Part shown: piece by piece, positions 24,521-30,339 of the stretch | Position numbering within the stretch: the first letter of the stretch is position 1 | How the letters are laid out: each line of letters opens with the position of its first letter | Program-made: the position numbers and the translations under genes | Virus record (IMG/VR): IMGVR_UViG_3300042465_000609 | Span: 1 to 30,339 of that record | Origin: a virus | DNA length: 30,339 nt | Strand: one strand, 5' to 3' | Notes under the pieces: generated by a model | What the model saw: only the letters and a program-made list of their open reading frames with translations | Database searches by the model: none | What the model was told of the DNA's origin: nothing

Positions 24521-24721
24521 TCACATCCTCCAGATACGTAAACCCCTAATACCAGATTTGGTATCCACCACGCTCCGGTACACTACCTTTAGCTTCAGTC
24601 TGCGTAGCACGGGGCGTATTTCCTTCTTTGCAGCTTTTGGGTCTAGGCACGGGAAGAACAGTGACGCGCCCTTGGTAAAGGCGCGCCAGTTTATATCGTA
24701 GCTGACCCCAGCTACCTTCAC
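24521..24721 (-). CDS. Small conserved phage protein after primase-helicase
   Basis: GTG at 24721 overlaps the primase-helicase stop (GTGA), so it is translationally coupled. The 66 residues are basic and compact: MKVAGVSYDINWRAFTKGAS, FFPCLDPKAAKKEIRPVLRR and a C-terminal GIRGLRIWRM. I recognise similar short proteins beside phage replication genes, but no role is known to me. The Lys/Arg-rich helix and beta ending would suit a small DNA-binding or polymerase-accessory protein, which is only an inference. It is the last gene of the leftward block; the terminator follows about 45 bases beyond its stop. Confidence 0.62.
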   Translation of the reverse strand: MKVAGVSYDINWRAFTKGASLFFPCLDPKAAKKEIRPVLRRLKLKVVYRSVVDTKSGIRGLRIWRM

Positions 24722-27552
24722 TCTTCGTCGGCGTCCGGCTTCACAGCCGTGATTGCGTTATTGAACAGGTCCGTAATGCCACTAAAGTCAGGGTGGTTAG
24801 CGTCGAAGATTAGCGACTGCACCGGCACCGTGTTGACCTTCATGCCCTTTGACATGCGCTTGTTCTCTGAGTCGAGGTACAGGCCCTTGGCTTTCATGGC
24901 GTTAATGGTCGAGCGGTAAGCAATGTTACGTGCACCACAATACTCACGGAAAGAGCTAGCAGTTATGTACACCTTAGCTGTGTCAGGCTCGTAGCGTATC
25001 ATAAGCTCTCGCAACGGCTCTAACTGCGGCACTTCCACCATCTTGCTGCGACGGTCTACCCCGTCATTAACTATGAGAATGTTACCCAGACGGGCGTTCA
25101 TAAACTCACCAAGTATCTGCTGGTCACCTTCGGGTGGCGGTGTCATCGTGTTGCGTAGGTTGAGTATCATCTTGCACGTCCACTTAAAGATGGCAGCAAT
25201 GTCCCAGTTACATAGGCCCAGATGCAGGGCGATGTAGATACCCGTTATGTTAGCTGCTGCGGTGGCCGACCAGAAACGCTCACGCTGTGTTAGCTTAAGC
25301 TTTTGGTCGATGCGCTGTTGGACCGTAGCATAAAGCGCCTTCACCTCGTCATAGTGCGTAATCAGGTACCGTGCGTAGATGTCACCTGCATGCCCGTAGT
25401 TTTCAAGCAACTGGTGGTCGAACATCTTCTTGCCATACTCGATGTCAATCGCGTCAGAATAGTCGATGCTGTATTCGATGATGCGCATGGTTTCACCGTC
25501 AGGTGACCCCTTAGCAATCTCCAGCTTCTCGTAGAATGAGTGGTTAGACGAGCACAGTGCGATGGTCTGCCACGACGTCAGGTTTGCCCGTAGCTCGTTT
25601 GAAGACGCCTTCATACGGTCCTTGCCTGTACCCTGTGTAATCAAGTAGGCGAGTTCACTTAGTTGCTTGGGCTCTGTGTTCGACATTTCGTCGAAGCTGA
25701 TATGCAGGTTACAGAAAACCCCTATCTTAAACACCTTCGAGTTGAACGTGTCGTCCTTCTTGGCACATAGCGCCGCTGGGTCGCCGTATACACTGTTAGC
25801 CATAAGCAGGGCTGTAGTCTTACCTGTGCCTGACTTGGGGTGCACCACGTTAATGATTGCCCCACGTTGACCGGAGAAGCGCAAGAGAGGCGCACCGAAG
25901 GCGGTGGCTGCTGCGAACGCATGCCCTTCAAGTCCCGGACGTCCGTACAGGTTAAACACTTCTGTCCACTTCTCCAGCGTACCCTTAGCTGTCATGTGTT
26001 CGGCTAGTGCCTTGGTGACTGACGACGGGGGACTATGGTATGTCCCTTCCGCGCTTATCTCGCGGTCGCCTATAATAAACTTACTGTCGTTATCGACCCA
26101 TCCAAATTGATTTCGCATTTGTTCTACCTTTGTGTTGTGAAAATATTGAGCTACTGATTTTACTATGAAGTCCACCAAGTACGCATAGTCGGTCTTCGAG
26201 CTAAGCATCACGTGCTTAGAGGCGAGGAACTTGCGTAGCTCGTTACCGTCCATCACCTTTGAATTGTGCACCGTGAACTCTTTGACGCCATCCTGTGGGC
26301 TGTGCAGACGAATAAGTGCTACGCCTCCCTCGACTGGGTCATCCATCCGCTTGGCTACATATATGTCGTACGGGTATACCAATACAACGTCCTCGACGCC
26401 TTCTTCCTCGTCTTTGGGTGTAACCTTGCGCCATACGCCACCGTGCTTGCCCCGTACGTAGGGGAAGGGAAACTCGGGTATATGGTACTTCACTGCCCCG
26501 AGCTGGGTTTCCTCTATAACTACGTTGTCTTCCGGAGTTGCCTCCTTCAGTTCTCTACCTAGTGTAATAGGGGAACGTATCTTGCCAATGTGTGGGCACC
26601 CTACGCACCCGCCGGGATTGTGTTTCTCGAACTCCGCACATGTGTGCGGCCCGACTATGTGTGTTACCTTCTGCTCAACCTTGTCAGGGTCATAGTCAGG
26701 ATGGTCTGCGGATAGCTTATGTATTGCCTTATCACGGTCCTTACAGAACTTGGCGATTGATAGCGCAGCAAACCATCGTGGCTCAGATATTTCCCTGCGG
26801 TCTGCGTAACTAGCGTTAAGCTGCTTGCACCCGTTCTGACCACGGTTCATAATCTTGGTGAAGCTCGACTCCATGTTGGCGCGTATAAGCTTAGCTAACG
26901 GGCTAGGTGCGAATGTAGGCATGTCACCAAACAGTGTCGCCTTCGTCTCCTTTACCCCCAACAGGTCACGTATGTCCTGCATGGGTGTCGGCTTACCAAT
27001 CGTTATGACTTCTACACGTAAGGGGTCCGTACCCTTAAAGTTAAACGTGCCGGGAATACGCAGGATACGCGCTGCTTCGAAGCAGCTGTTATCGACACGT
27101 AGCTCCTTAGTGGTGCAGACTTCCTTCAGCCTTAGACACACAGGCTCCCATTCTTCACGTGTAACTTCTTCAGTCAACGTCCAGTATACGTGTAGACCGC
27201 GCCCAGAATTAACTATGGTGGGCTTAGGCATACCGGCTGTCTTGCAGAACTTACGAAGGGCATCTAACCCTTCTTCCTGTGTATCGTAGTCCTTCTCTGG
27301 CCCACAATCTATGTCGAGCCAAAGTGACTTAAGTGACTTGACGTTTTCTTTCTTCCTGCTCTTACCGTCTGTATACTTAGCTACACCGAAAAATACATTT
27401 TTCCCTTGGTTGAGGAACGTCTTGGCCCATGCGTCGGCCTCTTCACGGGTCTCTACTAGCTCCTGTTGCTTGCTGTCGGGGCTTAGCCCGACGATAGCGT
27501 ACCAACCCTCTTGGGGCTGCACCGCTGATAAAAGGTCAAAATCCTCTGCCAC
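24718..27552 (-). CDS. PrimPol-type primase fused to DUF927-like superfamily helicase
   Basis: GTG 27552 is the start (MAEDFDLLSAVQ); GGAG lies ten bases upstream, a weak site. The 944 residues show an N-terminal archaeo-eukaryotic primase domain with motif I LWLDIDCG (D80, D82), motif II SGRGLHVYW (116-124, H121) and motif III RILRIPGT (162-169). A Cys-rich motif (C305, C316, C319, with CVGCPHIGKIRSP) is likely zinc-binding. A C-terminal ATPase (DUF927/SF3-like) has Walker A HPKSGTGKTT (K578) and Walker B HISFDEM (D621, E622). Such proteins synthesise primers and unwind DNA at phage origins. It sits downstream of an intrinsic terminator at 27593-27628, so its expression may depend on read-through or antitermination. 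It is the largest replication gene in the window. Confidence 0.9.
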   Translation of the reverse strand: MAEDFDLLSAVQPQEGWYAIVGLSPDSKQQELVETREEADAWAKTFLNQGKNVFFGVAKYTDGKSRKKENVKSLKSLWLDIDCGPEKDYDTQEEGLDALRKFCKTAGMPKPTIVNSGRGLHVYWTLTEEVTREEWEPVCLRLKEVCTTKELRVDNSCFEAARILRIPGTFNFKGTDPLRVEVITIGKPTPMQDIRDLLGVKETKATLFGDMPTFAPSPLAKLIRANMESSFTKIMNRGQNGCKQLNASYADRREISEPRWFAALSIAKFCKDRDKAIHKLSADHPDYDPDKVEQKVTHIVGPHTCAEFEKHNPGGCVGCPHIGKIRSPITLGRELKEATPEDNVVIEETQLGAVKYHIPEFPFPYVRGKHGGVWRKVTPKDEEEGVEDVVLVYPYDIYVAKRMDDPVEGGVALIRLHSPQDGVKEFTVHNSKVMDGNELRKFLASKHVMLSSKTDYAYLVDFIVKSVAQYFHNTKVEQMRNQFGWVDNDSKFIIGDREISAEGTYHSPPSSVTKALAEHMTAKGTLEKWTEVFNLYGRPGLEGHAFAAATAFGAPLLRFSGQRGAIINVVHPKSGTGKTTALLMANSVYGDPAALCAKKDDTFNSKVFKIGVFCNLHISFDEMSNTEPKQLSELAYLITQGTGKDRMKASSNELRANLTSWQTIALCSSNHSFYEKLEIAKGSPDGETMRIIEYSIDYSDAIDIEYGKKMFDHQLLENYGHAGDIYARYLITHYDEVKALYATVQQRIDQKLKLTQRERFWSATAAANITGIYIALHLGLCNWDIAAIFKWTCKMILNLRNTMTPPPEGDQQILGEFMNARLGNILIVNDGVDRRSKMVEVPQLEPLRELMIRYEPDTAKVYITASSFREYCGARNIAYRSTINAMKAKGLYLDSENKRMSKGMKVNTVPVQSLIFDANHPDFSGITDLFNNAITAVKPDADEE

Positions 27553-27592
27553 GCAGACACCACTCCATAGGGCAAGTCACAAGCCCACTCCT

Positions 27593-27628
27593 AAAAGAAA
27601 AAACTCTCTACCCCGTTAGGAAGTAGAG
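27593..27628 (-). terminator. Intrinsic terminator overlapping the HTH gene stop, upstream of primase
   Basis: On the minus strand CTCTACTTC (27628-27620) pairs with GGGGTAGAG (27614-27606), nine pairs including two G-U, around a five-base loop. T6-C-T4 follows (27603-27593). The HTH stop codon (27618-27616) lies in the loop region. This has the form of a Rho-independent terminator, placed between the HTH gene and the primase start at 27552. It could act as an attenuator that lowers primase expression unless it is read through. Confidence 0.75.
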
Positions 27629-27858
27629 CTCTCCAGACTAGCCATGTATGAAGCTATAAGGGCCGTGGCACTGCCCTGCGGGACCGAAGTCCCGCAGAAC
27701 CAGTTGTATACTGTTTGCCTCGTTACACCTGTACACTTAGCTACCACAGCTACGGGTATGTCCTGCGCGATACAGAGCCTACCCAGACGAACACCCAACT
27801 TGTGTTTGCTCGCCTTGGCATTTGCTTCCTGTATACGTAGACTATAACCGCCGCTCAT
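27616..27858 (-). CDS. Small helix-turn-helix DNA-binding protein
   Basis: ATG 27858 overlaps the upstream stop by one base (TGATG). The 80 residues contain a helix-turn-helix: GRLCIAQDIPVAVVAKCTGV followed by TRQTVYNWFCGTSVP, with the recognition helix at about 45-54 (VTRQTVYNWF). This is the Cro/XRE-like or terminase-small-like pattern. The N-terminus is basic (KASKHKLGVRLG). It lies in the replication operon between the acidic-tailed protein and the primase, where small repressors or origin-binding proteins are often found. The coding sequence contains a UUCG hairpin and ends inside a terminator, suggesting strict expression control. Whether it represses, activates or helps replication is unknown. 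Confidence 0.72.
   Translation of the reverse strand: MSGGYSLRIQEANAKASKHKLGVRLGRLCIAQDIPVAVVAKCTGVTRQTVYNWFCGTSVPQGSATALIASYMASLESSTS
27676..27697 (-). promoter_or_regulatory. Hyperstable UUCG-tetraloop RNA hairpin inside HTH coding sequence
   Basis: Read on the minus strand: CTGCGGGAC, loop TTCG, GTCCCGCAG, a perfect nine-pair GC-rich stem with the C(UUCG)G tetraloop. It lies in the coding sequence (codons for Cys-Gly-Thr-Ser-Val-Pro-Gln) right after the recognition helix. No T-tract follows, so it is not an intrinsic terminator by itself. It may slow ribosome or polymerase movement or protect the message. Confidence 0.8.
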
Positions 27859-28805
27859 CAGTCGTCTTCTTCTTCGTCGTCGGCCCAGTCACTAACCACA
27901 GCGGCAAGTGTGCCGGTAGGTGCATCAACAGCGGCAGCGGTAGTAGCCTTCTTAGAAGGGCGCTTCACTGGTTCGGCCAATGCTTCTTCTTCATCGTCCT
28001 CACCATCGTCGGCGTCCAAGAAGGATGGCTTCTTAGCCTTTGGTTCTGGCTCCGGCTGTGCTGTAAGCTTAGCAGGTTCTTCCGCAGTTGCGGCCTTCGC
28101 CATGTCGAAGCTAATCAAGCGCATAGTGGCAGGGTTGTTCTGCGCCTCGTTGACACGCGCTAACTCGTCTAGGTCGATAAACCGGTCAGCAGTAAAGCTA
28201 AGCTCCATAGTTTCTGCATCAAGGTTGTAGGCAACCGTGGTTACTACTCGGTCAGGTGCTGCTTGGTTCGACACTAGGTGGCGGCAGTACTGCTCAAACG
28301 GAAGGGCGTTGCCTGTGTTCTTGCCGAATAGCGACTTAGCTGGGATGTTGAACTGGTATACATCACCGGAATCATCACCATCCAAGAACAGTGCTACCTT
28401 GCGGCTGAAGCGACAGGCTTTACCCTTACCGTTCTTACCCGAACCTTCTATGTTCTTAGGGCAGCTAGCGCAGTTAGAGGACTGACGGTTGGCGGCGGAT
28501 GCTTCTGGCTTGTCACCTAGGTTAGAGAAGCAGTCAGGTGCACTACCCTTAGCGTCGGGGTCATAGTCACTAGCGTAGAAGCTACGGCTAGGCTTATCCA
28601 GCATAGCAAGGATGATGGCGTTAAACTCACCACGGATGGCTTTGCCAACCTGCTCACCATTTACGATGCGCTTGAACGTGCCGTTGGTGTTAGTGGCGAT
28701 GCGGTTATATCCGCCCATGCCCGCAGCAATCTGCGTACCCATCTTGGATGGTGGCAGTGCTACTGCGACAGCATTGGGGTTTTTGAAGATGGATAGGTTA
28801 CTCAC
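27858..28805 (-). CDS. Acidic-tailed zinc-motif protein, candidate ssDNA-binding protein
   Basis: GTG 28805 has AAAGGAG seven bases upstream and overlaps the preceding stop (GTGA). The 315 residues have an N-terminal domain (SIFKNPNAVAVALPPSKMGT), a four-Cys motif (C92, C112, C115, C131, in SSNCASCPKNIEGSG and GKGKACRFSR) likely to bind zinc, a beta-rich middle (VALFLDGDDSGDVYQFNIPA, TVAYNLDAETMELSFTADRF), then a disordered Pro/Glu/Lys linker and a very acidic C-terminal end (DWADDEEEDD). Phage and bacterial ssDNA-binding proteins share an acidic tail that recruits replication partners, and the location beside a primase-helicase fits. The fold is not proven, and a recombination or replication accessory protein is the alternative. 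Confidence 0.6.
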   Translation of the reverse strand: MSNLSIFKNPNAVAVALPPSKMGTQIAAGMGGYNRIATNTNGTFKRIVNGEQVGKAIRGEFNAIILAMLDKPSRSFYASDYDPDAKGSAPDCFSNLGDKPEASAANRQSSNCASCPKNIEGSGKNGKGKACRFSRKVALFLDGDDSGDVYQFNIPAKSLFGKNTGNALPFEQYCRHLVSNQAAPDRVVTTVAYNLDAETMELSFTADRFIDLDELARVNEAQNNPATMRLISFDMAKAATAEEPAKLTAQPEPEPKAKKPSFLDADDGEDDEEEALAEPVKRPSKKATTAAAVDAPTGTLAAVVSDWADDEEEDD

Positions 28806-28978
28806 TTAGCTTCTCCTTTGAGGAACGTGTAAAATGTCTGGGCAATTTCGACAATGGCTTGGGCGTCGGGCTTTGTCTGGTCTACCCTACCCCCCAATAC
28901 GTGGGCCATTGTTAATGCTTTACCTAGCGCGTTGTCCCGAAAATCATCTTCGCGGAACAGTTCTTCTTCTTTATCCAT
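28802..28978 (-). CDS. Small acidic protein, unknown function
   Basis: I use ATG 28978, with GAGAG at 28989-28985; a GTG at 28990 is also in frame but lacks a ribosome site. The 58 residues (MDKEEELFREDDFRDNALGK, then ALTMAHVLGGRVDQTKPDAQ) have a strongly acidic N-terminus and two predicted helices. There is no membrane segment, Cys or motif. Its stop overlaps the start of the acidic-tailed protein (GTGA) and it follows the coiled-coil protein closely, so it belongs to the replication operon. It is unrecognised; a small regulator or partner protein is possible, with nothing to support a more specific claim. Confidence 0.55.
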   Translation of the reverse strand: MDKEEELFREDDFRDNALGKALTMAHVLGGRVDQTKPDAQAIVEIAQTFYTFLKGEAK

Positions 28979-28986
28979 TGTTTCTC

Positions 28987-29388
28987 TCACTTAGTTGTTG
29001 GTTTACGAACCGAAAGCACATACTTAGTATCTGCATTGAGGCCGATAGGTAGGCTATCGGGGTTCTCCTCTAGGTAATTACGCATATTGCCATTGTGTAT
29101 GCGCTGTTCGAGAAGATGCATGACATCATTCTCTTTAAGAAACTTGTACATGGAACCCCAGTCACTCGTCCAGTAACGGGTAGCAGCGCGTCTCGTTATC
29201 GTGCCTTCTTTGGTACGTAGGCTATCGACGTTCTGTGCGTTGCAGACTTCTAGCAGCTTGGCGCTAATCATGTCCATCTGCCCCCTAAGCTCCGCTATCT
29301 CGGCTTTGTGGGCGTCTTCCTTTTCTTGCACGGCATCGCGTATCTTGCGGTAGACACGTACAAGCTTGTCTACGGGTAAGTCTTCCAT
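28987..29388 (-). CDS. Coiled-coil conserved phage protein
   Basis: ATG 29388 has AAGGAGC seven bases upstream, a strong site. The 133 residues show a coiled-coil helix (DKLVRVYRKIRDAVQEKEDA, HKAEIAELRGQMDMISAKLL, about 7-48), then a compact C-terminal domain containing LRTKEGTITRRAATRYWTSD and DWGSMYKFLKENDVMHLLEQ, ending in VLSVRKP. I know this two-part form (coiled coil, then YWTSDW) from small proteins in replication regions of environmental podoviruses, without known function. A DNA-protecting or recombination accessory role is possible but unproven. It is the first gene after the palindrome at 29441-29455, so probably the start of a transcript. Confidence 0.65.
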   Translation of the reverse strand: MEDLPVDKLVRVYRKIRDAVQEKEDAHKAEIAELRGQMDMISAKLLEVCNAQNVDSLRTKEGTITRRAATRYWTSDWGSMYKFLKENDVMHLLEQRIHNGNMRNYLEENPDSLPIGLNADTKYVLSVRKPTTK

Positions 29389-29440
29389 ATTTGTGCTCCT
29401 TCGTTGTAGTGGTACGTTATATTGTTAGTTACCACTTAGC

Positions 29441-29455
29441 TTTGACAATGTCAAA
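29441..29455. promoter_or_regulatory. Perfect 15-base palindrome, candidate operator/-35 element
   Basis: TTTGACAATGTCAAA has two perfect seven-base arms around a single central base and reads TTGACA on both strands. It lies in the 69-base gap between the helicase stop (29458) and the coiled-coil gene start (29388), the only sizeable intergenic gap upstream of a strong ribosome site in this block. A clear -10 box at 16-18 bases is not visible on the minus strand, so a -35/operator role is inferred from symmetry and position. Confidence 0.6.
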
Positions 29456-29457
29456 TA

Positions 29458-30339
29458 CTATATTTCCATAACTTCCTTGTATAAGTCAATAAGTTTTTGG
29501 TGGTTGGTGATATTATTTTTTAGCATGCTGTACAGCCGCTCCTCCACCGGACTACCTTTGATGTGCACCACGGTCATGGCGTTCTTCTGGCCGGGACGGT
29601 CGATACGTGCGTTAGCTTGCAGGTAGGTTTCCACGCTGGTTACCGGCGCATACCAGATGATAGTATCTGCCTCTGTTAGCGTAAGACCATGGCTGGCAGC
29701 TTGTGGCTGGATGATTAGCACATGCGGGTCTTTCTGCGTCTGGAACCGCTCGATTATGTCGCTGCGCTTATTCAGTGACACTTTGCCGTTGATGACGCCG
29801 CACGGTATGCCTTCCTTCTCCAGCTTGGCCCGTAGTATCTCTATGGTGTGCGTGAACGGCACGAAGACCAGCACCTTGTGGCTGGCTTCTTCTATGACTT
29901 CTAGCACCACGTTGATGCGGTTAGACACATCGAACTCTAGCACCTCGCCAGTATCCGTGTAGACCGCGCCTCCGCTTATCTGCAGTAGCTTGTTTATCTG
30001 CGTAGCTGCGTTGACTGCGCTGACTTCTTCGCCCGCTGTCTCAATCAACAACTGCTCTTTGAGCATCTTGTAATACTTGTTCTGCTGCGTCGTTAGCGGA
30101 GCGTCCCGCGACACGTGCGTCACTTCGGGTAGGTCAAGACAATCTTTCTTCTCAAACCGGATAGCTGGCTGGAGTATGTTATGTACATACTCGGACGCAT
30201 GGGGCTTCGGGGCCCACTTAAAGTGCGTAACCTTGTGCATGATTGCTGCGCGGAACTCGGTAAAGTATTTAGGGCAACCCTGTGGGTTAACCAGCTTAGC
30301 TAGCCCGTAAGCGTCTATGGGAGACTGGGCAGCGGGTGT
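29458..30339 (-). CDS. SNF2-type DNA helicase/translocase, 5' part outside window
   Basis: The minus-strand frame is open to the window edge (293 residues visible, stop at 29460-29458). The first internal Met is at 30240, but the 33 residues before it (TPAAQSPIDAYGLAKLVNP) match the SNF2 region after motif III, so the gene continues beyond the edge. The visible part contains helicase C motifs: KVLVFVPFTHTIEILRAKL, GVINGKVSLNKRSDIIERFQ, motif V ASHGLTLTEADTIIWYAP and motif VI YLQANARIDRPGQKNAM. SNF2-like phage helicases act on double-stranded DNA, probably in replication or recombination. It heads the leftward block before the palindrome and the replication genes. Confidence 0.9.
   Translation of the reverse strand, partial: TPAAQSPIDAYGLAKLVNPQGCPKYFTEFRAAIMHKVTHFKWAPKPHASEYVHNILQPAIRFEKKDCLDLPEVTHVSRDAPLTTQQNKYYKMLKEQLLIETAGEEVSAVNAATQINKLLQISGGAVYTDTGEVLEFDVSNRINVVLEVIEEASHKVLVFVPFTHTIEILRAKLEKEGIPCGVINGKVSLNKRSDIIERFQTQKDPHVLIIQPQAASHGLTLTEADTIIWYAPVTSVETYLQANARIDRPGQKNAMTVVHIKGSPVEERLYSMLKNNITNHQKLIDLYKEVMEI

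Overview
The window looks like part of a tailed, podovirus-type double-stranded DNA bacteriophage genome that infects a Gram-negative, probably aquatic, bacterium. This rests on a portal-adaptor-like protein at the left edge, a chain of virion and fibre genes of the type common in environmental (marine/freshwater) podoviruses, a lysis cassette with an i-spanin/o-spanin pair (which implies an outer membrane), and a compact replication block. I recognise families by sequence motifs only; no database search was run. Coding density is very high. Nearly all genes are joined by ATGA, GTGA or TAATG overlaps or by gaps under 20 bases, and no stretch longer than 300 bases lacks a gene. I saw no tRNA, rRNA, CRISPR array, insertion sequence, integrase or reverse transcriptase.

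Rightward (late) block, 1-24444. It starts inside the portal/head-to-tail adaptor gene, followed by two small virion-associated genes. A strong RNA hairpin comes next, then a 739-residue tail fibre, a glycine-rich fibre or adhesin, a tail-assembly-chaperone-like protein and a cupin-fold protein. The lysis/membrane cassette runs from about 5700 to 7920: a lipoprotein, two paralogous two-helix membrane proteins (the second with a dockerin/EF-hand calcium loop), a 56-residue membrane peptide, a GH19 endolysin and overlapping spanin genes. A second tail group follows, with a repeat-built structural protein, two more fibres, a large tail/nozzle-like protein and a small protein. The block ends with the genome-ejection set: a Gly/Ala-rich internal protein, a GNAT-like protein resembling T7 gp13, a Gln-rich coiled-coil protein, a lysozyme-domain (SLT) protein and a 2254-residue polyvalent protein with an HE-x-x-x-H zincin-like motif.

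A hairpin with an A/T tract at 24443-24476 lies between the two convergent blocks.

Leftward (early/replication) block, 30339-24521, in transcription order: a SNF2-type helicase (cut by the window edge), a perfect 15-base palindrome, a coiled-coil conserved protein, a 58-residue protein, a zinc-motif protein with a very acidic tail (candidate ssDNA-binding protein), a small helix-turn-helix protein with a UUCG hairpin inside its coding sequence, an intrinsic terminator that overlaps the HTH stop codon, a PrimPol/DUF927-like primase-helicase, and a 66-residue conserved protein.

Most interesting points: the ejected megaprotein with a possible protease centre; the calcium-loop membrane protein beside its paralogue; the UUCG hairpin plus terminator around the HTH gene, which look like transcription control upstream of the primase; the fibre pair that shares a glycine-rich tip scaffold with swapped inserts; and the palindrome in the only sizeable gap of the early block.
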